Of a stretch of DNA of 64,000 nucleotides, positions 1-12,350 are shown piece after piece. This DNA is from Hydractinia symbiolongicarpus. Its lineage: Eukaryota; Cnidaria; Hydrozoa; Anthoathecata; Hydractiniidae. The notes beneath the pieces were generated by a model. That model had not been told where the DNA came from. It did no database searches and saw nothing but the letters and a program-made list of their open reading frames with translations. The translations under genes were made by a program, and so were the position numbers. Where the stretch lies: contig NC_079886.1 of the NCBI RefSeq assembly GCF_029227915.1, forward strand, positions 3,286,001 through 3,350,000, read 5' to 3'. The first letter of the stretch is position 1; each line of letters opens with the position of its first letter.

Positions 1-929
1 TAAGACAATTGAACTCCAAGAAGTAACAATGTTCTGAATTTGACATGATTGCTAGAACTCAGCGATTACACTTGGAGCTGTGGTAGCGCTTCATTTAAAA
101 ATGCAGATAAATAAGTCATTTTTTACTGTAGGACCAATCCTAGCTGTTATCGCACGCTGAAGAATTAGAGACAGTTTCAAAAACTACATTTCATTTCCTT
201 TCTAACGGTATCAGTCCGTTTCAGTTACAACGGTTGCGTCACATATTCGTACCAACATGTATTTAGCGATATTTTTCTGATACTACTAGGTTGTATCGCT
301 TTTAACAGTGAAACGATTGACTGTGGGACTTAATTGAACTGATTTTGGACTTTAACTTTATAAGTGTGATAATTGAGACAATTGGACTCAAAGAAATAAC
401 AATGTTCTAAATTTGACATGATTGCTAGAACTCAGCGATTACACTGGGCGCTGTTGTAGCGCTTCATTTAAAAATGCAAATAAATAAGTCATTTTTTACT
501 GTAGGACCGATCCTAGCTGTTATCGCACGCTGAAGAAATAGAGACAGTTTCAAAAACTACATTTCATTGACTATCTAACGGTATCAGTCCGTTTCTGTTA
601 CAACGGTTGCGTCACATATTCGTACCAACATGTGTTTAGCGATATTTTTCTGATATTACTAGGTTGTATCGCTTTTAACAGTAAAACGATTGACTGTGGG
701 ACTTAATTGAACTGATTCTGGACTTTAACTTTATAAATATGATAATTGGGACAATTGGACTCCATGCAATAACATTCTTCTTAAATTGGTATGATTGACG
801 GAACTTAGCGATTACACTGGGCGCTGTGGTAGCGTTTTATTTAAAAATGTAGATATATAAGTCATTTTTTACTGTGGGACCAATTCTAGCCGTTATCGCA
901 CGCTGAAGAAATATAGACAGTTTCAAAAA

Positions 930-3900
930 CTACATTTCATTGACTATCTAACGGTATCAGTCCGTTTCTGTTACAACGGTTGCGCCACATATTCGTACCA
1001 ACATGTGTTTAGCGATATTTTTCTGATATTACTAGGTTGTATCGCTTTTAACAGTAAAACGATTGACTGTGGGACTTAATTGAACTGATTCTGGACTTTA
1101 ACTTTATAAATATGTTAATTGGGACAATTGGACTCCATGCAATAACATTCTTCTTAAATTGGTATGATTGACGGAACTTAGCGATTACACTGGGTGCTGT
1201 GGTAGCGTTTTATTTAAAAATGTAGATATATAAGTCATTTTTTACTGTGGGACCAATTCTAGCCGTTATCGCACACTGAAGAAATATAGACAGTTTCAAA
1301 AACTACATTTCGTTGACTTTCAATCGGTATCAGTCCGTTTCTGTTACTACGGTTGCGTCACATATTCGTACCAACATGTATTTAGCAATGTTTTTCTGAT
1401 ATTACTAGGTTGCATCGCTTTTAACAGTGAAACGATTGACTGCAGGACTTACTTGAACTGATTTTGGACTTTAACTTTATAAATATTATAATTGAAACAA
1501 TTGGACTCCATGCAATAACATTCTTCTTAAATTGACATGATTGACGGAACTCAGCGATTACACTGGGCGCTGAGGTAGCGCTTCATTTAAAAATGTAGAT
1601 ATGTAAGTCATTTTTTTGTGTGGGGACAATTCTTACCTGTAATCGCACGCTGAAGAAATTGTGACAGTTAAAAAACTACATTTCATTGACTTTCTAACGG
1701 TATCAGTTCGTTTCAGTAACAACGGTTGCGTCACATATTCGTACCAACATGTATTTAGCAATATTTTTCTAATATTACTAGGTTGTATCGCTTTTAACAG
1801 TGAAACGATTGACTGTGGGACTTAATTGAACTGATTTCGGACTTTAACTTTATAAGTGTGATAATTGAGACAATTGGCCTCCAAGAAATAACAATGTTCT
1901 GAATTTGACATGATTGCTAGAACTCAGCGATTACACTGGGGGCTGTGATAGCGCTTCATTTAAAAATGCAGATAAATTAGTCATTTTTTACTGTAGGACC
2001 AATCCTAGCTGTTATCGTACGCTGAAGAAAAAGAGACAGTTTCAAAAACTACATTTCATTGACTTTCTAACGGTATCAGTCCGTTTCAGTTACAACGGTT
2101 GCGTCACAAATTCGTACCAACATATATTTATCGATATTTTTCTGATATTACTAGGTTGCATCGCTTTTAACACTGAAACAATTGACTGTGGGACTTAATT
2201 GAACTCATTTTGGACTGTGACCTAACAAATGTGATGAATGAGACAATTGGACTCCAAGAAATAACAATGTTCTGAATTTGACATGATTGCTAGAACTCAG
2301 CGATTACACTGGGCGCTGTGGTAGTGCTTCATTTAAATTTGTAGATAAATAACTCATTTTTTACTGTAGGACCAATCCTAGCCGTTATCGCACGCTGAAG
2401 AAATAGAAACAGTTTCAAAAACTATATTTCATTGACTTTCTAACGGTATCAGTCCTTTTCAGTTACAACGGTTGCGTCACATATTCGTACCAACATGTAT
2501 TTAGAGATATTTTTCTAATATTACTAGGTTGCATCGTTTTTAACACTGAAACGATTGACTGTGGGACTTAATTGAACTGATTTTGGACTGTGAGCTTACA
2601 AATGTGATGAATGAGACAATTGGACTCCATGCAATAACATTCTTTTTAAATTGGCATGACTGACGGAACTCAGCGATTAAACTGGGCGCTGTGGTAGCGC
2701 TTCATTTAAAAATGTAGATATATAAGTCATTTTTTAATGTGGGACCAATCCTAGCCGTTATCGCACGCTGAAGAAATACAGAAAGTTTCAAAAACTACAT
2801 TTAGTTGACTTTCTATCGGTATCAGTCCGTTTCTGTTACTACGGTTGCGTCACATATTCGTACCAACATGTATTTAGCGATACTTCTCTGATATTACTAG
2901 GGTGCATCGCTTTTAACAGTGAAACGATTGACTGCAGGACTTAATTGAACTGATTTTGGACTTTAACTTTATAAATGTGATAATTGAAACCATTGGACTC
3001 CATGAAATAACATTCTTCTTAAATTAGCATGATTGACTGAACTCAGCGATTACACTGGGCGCTGTGGTAGCGCTTCATTTAAAAATGCACATAAATAAGT
3101 CGTTTTTTACTGTAGGACCAATCCTAGCCGTTTTCGCACGCTGAAGAAATTGAGACAGTTTCAAAAACTACATTTCATTGACTTTCTAACAGTATCAGTC
3201 CGTTTCTGTTACAACGGTTGCGTCACATATTCGTACCAACATGTGTTTAGTGATATTGTTCTGATATTACTAGGTTGTATCGCTTTTAACAGTGAAACGA
3301 TTGACTGTGGGGCTTAATTGAACTGATTTTGGACTTTAACTTTATAAGTGTGATAATTAAGACAATTGAACTCCAAGAAATAACAATGTTCTGAATTTGA
3401 CATGATTGCTAGAACTCAGCGATTACACTTGGCGCTGTGGTAGCGCTTTATTTAAAAATGCAGATAAATAAGTCATTTTTTACTGTAGGACCAATCCTAG
3501 CTGTTATCGCACGCTGAAGAAATAAAGACAGTTTCAAAAACTACATTTCATTTCCTTTCTAACAGTATCAGTCCGTTTCTGTTACAACGGTTGCGTCACA
3601 TATTCGTACCAACATGTGTTTAGTGATATTTTTCTGATATTACTAGGTTGTATCGCTTTTAACAGTGAAACGATTGACTGTGGGGCTTAATTGAACTGAT
3701 TTTGGACTTTAACTTTATAAGTGTGATAATTAAGACAATTGAACTCCAAGAAATAACAATGTTCTGAATTTGACATGATTGCTAGAATTCAGCGATTACA
3801 CTTGGCGCTGTGGTAGCGCTTCATTTAAAAATGCAGATAAATAAGTCATTTTTTACTGTAGGACCAATCCTAGCTGTTATCGCACGCTGAAGAAATAGAG

Positions 3901-3951
3901 ACAGTTTCAAAAACTACATTTCATTTCCTTTCTAACGGTAGCAGTCCGTTT
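930..3951. repeat. Higher-order repeat block, copy 1 (about 8 monomers)
   Basis: This 3.0-kb stretch reappears at 6898-9919 with an offset of 5968 bp, exactly 16 x 373. The same succession of monomer subtypes occurs in both, including the rare unit with GGGGCTGTGATAGC and TTATCGTACGC (1910-2020 and 7878-7990) and the unit with AAATTTGTAGATAAATAACTC. Only scattered single-base differences are visible by eye. The match stops inside a monomer at about 3951 and 9919, just after GTAGCAGTCCGTTTC, so the right boundary is an exchange point within a unit. Confidence 0.85.
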
Positions 3952-6897
3952 CAGTTACAACGGTTGCGTCACATATTCGTACCAACATGTATTTAGCGAT
4001 ATTTTTCTGATATTACTAGGTTGTATCGCTTTTAACAGTGAAATGATTGACTGTGGGGCTTAATTGAACTGATTTTGGACTTTAACTTTATAAGTGTGAT
4101 AATTGAGACAATTGCACTCCATGAAATAACATTCTCCTTAAATTGGCATGATTGCCGGTACTCAGCGATTACACTGGGCGCTGTGGTAGCGCTTCATTTA
4201 AAGGTGTAGATATATTAGTCATTTTTTACTGTGGGACCAATCTTAGCCGTTATCCCACGCTGAAGAAATAGAGACAGTTTCAAAAACCTCATTTCATTGA
4301 CTTTCTAACGGTATCAGTCCGTTTCTGTTACAACGATTGCGTCACATATTCGTACCAACATGTGTTTAGCGATAGTTTTCTGATATTACTAGGTTGTATC
4401 GCTTTTAACAGTGAAACGATTGACTGTGGGACTTAATTGAAGTGATTTTGGACTTTAACTTTATAAGTGTGATAATTAAGACAATTGAACTCCAAGAAGT
4501 AACAATGTTCTAAATTTGACATGATTGCTAGAACTCAGCGATTACACTGGGCGCTGTTGCAACGCTTCATTTAAAAATGCAAATAAATAAGTCATTTTTT
4601 ACTGTAGGACCAATCCTAGCTGTTATCGCACGCTGAAGAAATAGAGACAGTTTCAAAAACTACATTTCATTGACTATCTAACGGTATCAGTCCGTTTCTG
4701 TTACAACGGTTGCGTCACATATTCGTACCAACATGTGTTTAGCGATATTTTTCTGATATTACTAGGTTGTATCGCTTTTAACAGTAAAACGATTGACTGT
4801 GGGACTTAATTGAACTGATTCTGGACTTTAACTTTATAAATATGATAATTGGGACAATTGGACTCCATGCAATAACATTCTTCTTAAATTGGTATGATTG
4901 ACGGAACTTAGCGATTACACTGGGCGCTGTGGTTGCGTTTTATTTAAAAATGTAGATATATAAGTCATTTTTTACTGTGGGACCAATTCTAGCCGTTATC
5001 GCACGCTGAAGAAATATAGACAGTTTCAAAAACTACATTTCGTTGACTTTCAATCGGTATCAGTCCGTTTCTGTTACTACGGTTGCGTCACATATTCGCA
5101 CCAACATGTATTTAGCGATGTTTTTCTGATATTACTAGGTTGCATCGCTTTTAACAGTGAAACGATTGACTGCAGGACTTACTTGAACTGATTTTGGACT
5201 TTAACTTTATAAATATTATAATTGAAACAATTGGACTCCATGCAATAACATTCTTCTTAAATTGGCATGATTGACGGAACTCAGCGATTACACTGGGCGC
5301 TGTGGTAGCGCTTCATTTAAAAATGTAGATATGTAAGTCATTTTTTTGTGTGGGGACAATTCTTACCTGTAATCGCACGCTGAAGAAATTGTGACAGTTA
5401 AAAAACTACATTTCATTGACTTTCTAACGGTATCAGTTCGTTTCAGTTACAACGGTTGCGTCACATATTCGTACCAACATGTATTTAGCGATATTTTTCT
5501 AATATTACTAGGTTGTATCGCTTTTAACAGTGAAACGATTGACTGTGGGACTTATTTGAACTGATTTTGGACTTTAACTTTATAAATGTGATAATTGAAA
5601 CCATTGGACTCCATGAAATAACATTCTTCTTAAATTAGCATGATTGACTAAACTCAGCGATTACACTGGGCGCTGTGGTAGCGCTTTATTTAAAAATGCA
5701 CATAAATAAGTCATTTTTTACTGTAGGACCAATCCTAGCCGTTTTCGCACGCTGAAGAAATTGAGACAGTTTCAAAAACTACATTTCATTGACTTTCTAA
5801 CGGTATCAGTCCGTTTCTGTTACAACGGTTGCGTCACATATTCGTACCAACATGTGTTTAGTGATATTTTTCTGATATTACTAGGTTGTATCGCTTTTAA
5901 CAGTGAAACGATTGACTGTGGGGCTTAATTGAACTGATTTTGGACTTTAACTTTATAAGTGTGATAATTGAGACAATTGCACTCCATGAAATAACATTCT
6001 CCTTAAATTGGCATGATTGCCGGTACTCAGCGATTACCCTGGGCGCTGTGGTAGCGCTTCATTTAAAGGTGTAGATATATTAGTCATTTTTTACTGTGGG
6101 ACCAATCTTAGCCGTTATCCCACGCTGAAGAAATAGAGACAGTTTCAAAAACCTCATTTCATTGACTTTCTAACGGTATCAGTCCCTTTCTGTTACAACG
6201 ATTGCGTCACATATTCGTACCAACATGTGTTTAGCGATAGTTTTCTGATATTACTAGGTTGTATCGCTTTTAACAGTGAAACGATTGACTGTGGGACTTA
6301 ATTGAAGTGATTTTGGACTTTAACTTTATAAGTGTGATAATTAAGACAATTGAACTCCAAGAAGTAACAATGTTCTGAATTTGACATGATTGCTAGAACT
6401 CAGCGATTACACTTGGAGCTGTGGTAGCGCTTCATTTAAAAATGCAGATAAATAAGTCATTTTTTACTGTAGGACCAATCCTAGCTGTTATCGCACGCTG
6501 AAGAAATAGAGACAGTTTCAAAAACTACATTTCATTTCCTTTCTAACGGTATCAGTCCGTTTCAGTTACAACGGTTGCGTCACATATTCGTACCAACATG
6601 TATTTAGCGATATTTTTCTGATACTACTAGGTTGTATCGCTTTTAACAGTGAAACGATTGACTGTGGGACTTAATTGAACTGATTTTGGACTTTAACTTT
6701 ATAAGTGTGATAATTAAGACAATTGAACTCCAAGAAGTAACAATGTTCTGAATTTGACATGATTGCTAGAACTCAGCGATTACACTTGGAGCTGTGGTAG
6801 CGCTTCATTTAAAAATGCAGATAAATAAGTCATTTTTTACTGTAGGACCAATCCTAGCCGTTTTCGCACGCTGAAGAAATTGAGACAGTTTCAAAAA

Positions 6898-9800
6898 CTA
6901 CATTTCATTGACTATCTAACGGTATCAGTCCGTTTCTGTTACAACGGTTGCGTCACATATTCGTACCAACATGTGTTTAGCGATATTTTTCTGATATTAC
7001 TAGGTTGTATCGCTTTTAACAGTAAAACGATTGACTGTGGGACTTAATTGAACTGATTCTGGACTTTAACTTTATAAATATGATAATTGGGACAATTGGA
7101 CTCCATGCAATAACATTCTTCTTAAATTGGTATGATTGACGGAACTTAGCGATTACACTGGGCGCTGTGGTAGCGTTTTATTTAAAAATGTAGATATATA
7201 AGTCATTTTTTACTGTGGGACCAATTCTAGACGTTATCGCACGCTGAAGAAATATAGACAGTTTCAAAAACTACATTTCGTTGACTTTCAATCGGTATCA
7301 GTCCGTTTCTGTTACTACGGTTGCGTCACATATTCGTACCAACATGTATTTAGCGATGTTTTTCTGATATTACTAGGTTGCATCGCTTTTAACAGTGAAA
7401 CGATTGACTGCAGGACTTACTTGAACTGATTTTGGACTTTAACTTTATAAATATTATAATTGAAACAATTGGACTCCATGCAATAACATTCTTCTTAAAT
7501 TGGCATGATTGACGGAACTCAGCGATTACACTGGGCGCTGTGGTAGCGCTTCATTTAAAAATGTAGATATGTAAGTCATTTTTTTGTGTGGGGACAAATC
7601 TTACCTGTAATCGCACGCTGAAGAAATTGTGACAGTTAAAAAACTACATTTCATTGACTTTCTAACGGTATCAGTTCGTTTCAGTTACAACGGTTGCGTC
7701 ACATATTCGTACCAACATGTATTTAGCGATATTTTTCTAATATTACTAGGTTGTATCGCTTTTAACAGTGAAACGATTGACTGTGGGACTTAATTGAACT
7801 GATTTTGGACTTTAACTTTATAAGTGTGATAATTGAGACAATTGGCCTCCAAGAAATAACAATGTTCTGAATTTGACATGATTGCTAGAACTCAGCGATT
7901 ACACTGGGGGCTGTGATAGCGCTTCATTTAAAAATGCAGATAAATTAGTCATTTTTTACTGTAGGACCAATCCTAGCTGTTATCGTACGCTGAAGAAAAA
8001 GAGACAGTTTTAAAAACTACATTTCATTGACTTTCTAACGGTATCAGTCCGTTTCAGTTACAACGGTTGCGTCACAAATTCGTACTAACATATATTTATC
8101 GATATTTTTCTGATATTACTAGGTTGCATCGCTTTTAACACTGAAACAATTGACTGTGGGACTTAATTGAACTCATTTTGGACTGTGACCTAACAAATGT
8201 GATGAATGAGACAATTGGACTCCAAGAAATAACAATGTTCTGAATTTGACATGATTGCTAGAACTCAGCGATTACACTGGGCGCTGTGGTAGTGCTTCAT
8301 TTAAATTTGTAGATAAATAACTCATTTTTTACTGTAGGACCAATCCTAGCCGTTATCGCACGCTGAAGAAATAGAAACAGTTTCAAAAACTATATTTCAT
8401 TGACTTTCTAACGGTATCAGTCCTTTTCAGTTACAACGGTTTTGTCACATATTCGTACCAACATGTATTTAGAGATATTTTTCTAATATTACTAGGTTGC
8501 ATCGTTTTTAACACTGAAACGATTGACTGTGGGACTTAATTGAACTGATTTTGGACTGTGAGCTTACAAATGTGATGAATGAGACAATTGGACTCCATGC
8601 AATAACATTCTTTTTAAATTGGCATGACTGACGGAACTCAGCGATTAAACTGGGCGCTGTGGTAGCGCTTCATTTAAAAATGTAGATATATAAGTCATTT
8701 TTTAATGTGGGACCAATCCTAGCCGTTATCGCACGCTGAAGAAATACAGACAGTTTCAAAAACTACATTTAGTTGACTTTCTATCGGTATCAGTCCGTTT
8801 CTGTTACTACGGTTGCGTCACATATTCGTACCAACATGTATTTAGCGATACTTCTCTGATATTACTAGGTTGCATCGCTTTTAACAGTGAAACGATTGAC
8901 TGCAGGACTTAATTGAACTGATTTTGGACTTTAACTTTATAAATGTGATAATTGAAACCATTGGACTCCATGAAATAACATTCTTCTTAAATTAGCATGA
9001 TTGACTGAACTCAGCGATTACACTGGGCGCTGTGGTAGCGCTTCATTTAAAAATGCACATAAATAAGTCATTTTTTACTGTAGGACCAATCCTAGCCGTT
9101 TTCGCACGCTGAAGAAATTGAGACAGTTTCAAAAACTACATTTCATTGACTTTCTAACAGTATCAGTCCGTTTCTGTTACAACGGTTGCGTCACATATTC
9201 GTACCAACATGTGTTTAGTGATATTTTTCTGATATTACTAGGTTGTATCGCTTTTAACAGTGAAACGATTGACTGTGGGGCTTAATTGAACTGATTTTGG
9301 ACTTTAACTTTATAAGTGTGATAATTAAGACAATTGAACTCCAAGAAATAACAATGTTCTGAATTTGACATGATTGCTAGAACTCAGCGATTACACTTGG
9401 CGCTGTGGTAGCGCTTTATTTAAAAATGCAGATAAATAAGTCATTTTTTACTGTAGGACCAATCCTAGCTGTTATCGCACGCTGAAGAAATAGAGACAGT
9501 TTCAAAAACTACATTTCATTTCCTTTCTAACAGTATCAGTCCGTTTCTGTTACAACGGTTGCGTCACATATTCGTACCAACATGTGTTTAGTGATATTTT
9601 TCTGATATTACTAGGTTGTATCGCTTTTAACAGTGAAACGATTGACTGTGGGGCTTAATTGAACTGATTTTGGACTTTAACTTTATAAGTGTGATAATTA
9701 AGACAATTGAACTCCAAGAAATAACAATGTTCTGAATTTGACATGATTGCTAGAACTCAGCGATTACACTTGGCGCTGTGGTAGCGCTTCATTTAAAAAT

Positions 9801-9919
9801 GCAGATAAATAAGTCATTTTTTACTGTAGGACCAATCCTAGCTGTTATCGCACGCTGAAGAAATAGAGACAGTTTCAAAAACTACATTTCATTTCCTTTC
9901 TAACGGTAGCAGTCCGTTT
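6898..9919. repeat. Higher-order repeat block, copy 2 (about 8 monomers)
   Basis: Second copy of the 930-3951 block. At about 9920 the unit switches from the CAGTTACAACGG form to the TGTTACTACGG form with TTCTCTGAT, producing a chimeric monomer. This is the kind of junction expected from unequal exchange or gene conversion. Confidence 0.85.
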
Positions 9920-10145
9920 CTGTTACTACGGTTGCGTCACATATTCGTACCAACATGTATTTAGCGATATTTCTCTGATATTACTAGGTTGCATCGCTTT
10001 TAACAGTGAAACGGTTGACTGCAGGACTTAATTGAACTGATTTTGGACTTTAACTTTATAAATGTGATAATTGAAACCATTGGACTCCATGAAATAACAT
10101 TCTTCTTAAATTAGCATGATTGACTGAACTCAGCGATTACACTGG

Positions 10146-10160
10146 GCGCTGTGGTAGCGC
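10146..10160. other. Satellite dyad GCGCT-GTGGT-AGCGC (example copy)
   Basis: A 5-bp perfect inverted repeat with a 5-nt loop, present in most of the monomers. In the subtype with AAAATGAGCGCT (for example 16483-16499) the stem is 6 bp. Together with the second dyad about 115 bp downstream it is the most regular symmetry in the monomer. Marked here once as a representative. Confidence 0.7.
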
Positions 10161-10274
10161 TTCATTTAAAAATGCACATAAATAAGTCATTTTTTACTGT
10201 AGGACCAATCCTAGCCGTTTTCGCACGCTGAAGAAATTGAGACAGTTTCAAAAACTACATTTCATTGACTTTCT

Positions 10275-10291
10275 AACGGTATCAGTCCGTT
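10275..10291. other. Satellite dyad AACGG-(7)-CCGTT (example copy)
   Basis: Inverted 5-bp arms around TATCAGT. The variant family with TGTCAGC in the loop retains both arms; the family with CCGCTTCAG loses one pair. Marked once as a representative of the array. Confidence 0.55.
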
Positions 10292-11174
10292 TCTGTTACA
10301 ACGGTTGCGTCACATATTCGTACCAACATGTGTTTAGCGATATTTTTCTGATATTACTAAGTTGTATCGCTTTTAACAGTGAAACGATTGACTGTGGGAC
10401 TTAATTGAACTGATTTTGGACTTTAACTTTATAAGTGTGATAATTGAGAAAATTGGACTCAAAGAAATAACAATGTTCTAAATTTGACATGATTGCTAGA
10501 ACTCAGCGATTACACTGGGCGCTGTTGTAGCGCTTCATTTAAAAATGCAAATAAATAAGTCATTTTTTACTGTAGGACCAATCCTAGCTGTTATCGCACG
10601 CTAAAGAAATAGAGACAGTTTCAAAAACTACATTTCATTGACTATCTAACGGTATCAGTCCGTTTCTGTTACAACGGTTGCGTCACATATTCGTACCAAC
10701 ATGTGTTTAGCGATATTTTTCTGATATTACTAAGTTGTATCGCTTTTAACAGTGAAACGATTGACTGTGGGACTTAATTGAACTGATTCTGGACTTTAAC
10801 TTTATAAATATGATAATTGGGACAATTGGACTCCATGCAATAACATTCTTCTTAAATTGGCATGACTGACGGAACTCAGCGATTAAACTGGGCGCTGTGG
10901 TAGCGCTTCATTTAAAAATGTAGATATATAAGTCATTTTTTAATGTGGGACCAATCCTAGCCGTTATCGCACGCTGAAGAAATATAGACAGTTTCAAAAA
11001 CTACATTTCGTTGACTTTCAATCGGCATCAGTCCGTTTCTGTTACTACGGTTGCGTCACATATTCGTACCAACATGTATTTAGCGATGTTTTTCTGATAT
11101 TACTAGGTTGCATCGCTTTTAACAGTGAAACGATTGACTGTGGGACTTAATTGAACTGATTCTGGACTTTAACT

Positions 11175-12350
11175 TTATAAATATGATAATTGGGACAATT
11201 GGACTCCATGCAATAACATTCTTCTTAAATTGGAATGATTGACGGAACTTAGCGATTACACTGGGCGCTGTGGTAGCGCTTTATTTAAAAATGTAGATAT
11301 ATAAGTCATTTTTTACTGTGGGACCAATTCTAGCCGTTATCGCACGCTGAAGAAATATAGACAGTTTCAAAAACTACATTTCGTTGACTTTCAATCGGTA
11401 TCAGTCCGTTTCTGTTACTACGGTTGCGTCACATATTCGTACCAACATGTATTTAGCGATGTTTTTCTGATATTACTAGGTTGCATCGCTTTTAACAGTG
11501 AAACGATTGACTGCACGACATACTTTAACTGATTGTGGACTTTAACTTTATAAATATTATAATTGAAACAATTGGACTCCATGCAATAACATTCTTCTTA
11601 AATTGGCATGATTGACGGAACTCAGCGATTACACTGGGCGCTGTGATAGCGCTTCATTTAAAAATGTAGATATGTAAGTCATTTTTTTGTGTGGGGACAA
11701 TCCTAGCCGTTATCGCACGCTGAAGAAATTGTGACAGTTAAAAAACTACATTTCATTGACTTTCTAACGGTATCAGTTCGTTTCAGTTACAACGGTTGCG
11801 TCACATATTCGTACCAACCTGTATTTAGCGATATTTTTCTAATATTACTAGGTTGTATCGCTTTTAACAGTGAAACGATTGACTTTGGGACTTAATTGAA
11901 CTGATTTTGGACTTTAACTTTATAAGTGTGATAATTGAGACAATTGGCCTCCCAGAAATAACAATGTTCTGAATTTGACATGATTGCTAGAACTCAGCGA
12001 TTACACTGGGGGCTGTGATAGCGCTTCATTTAAAAATGCAGATAAATTAGTCATTTTTTACTGTAGGACCAATCCTAGCTGTTATCGTACGCTGAAGAAA
12101 AGGAGACAGTTCCAAAAACTACATTTCATTGACTTTCTAACGGTATCAGTCCGTTTCAGTTACAACGGTTGCGTCACAAATTCGTACCAACATATATTTA
12201 TCGATATTTTTCTGATATTACTAGGTTGCCTCGCCTTAAACAGTGAAACGATTGACTATGGGACTTAATTGAACTGATTTTGGACTCTGAGCTTACAAAT
12301 GTGATGAATGCGACAATTGGACTCCATGCAATAACATTCTTCTTAAATTG
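11175..12350. repeat. Four-monomer block shared with 23857-25030
   Basis: The two stretches share an ordered set of uncommon variants: AAATTGGAATGATTG, the TTTTTTTGTGTGGGG unit, the GTGATAGC/TCGTACGC unit with AAAAGGAGACAGTTCC, then GGACTCTGAGC followed by AATGCGACAATTGG. The offset is 12,680-12,682 bp, or 34 monomers. The second copy lies directly beside the transposon insertion. Confidence 0.75.

Noticed and set aside
1914-2198. 94-codon open frame repeated at 11984, 24664 and 46323
   Set aside because: It is one satellite subtype that happens to lack stops. The sister copy at about 7882 carries a stop (TTTTAA), the frame spans most of a non-coding repeat unit, and no start context or domain supports a protein.
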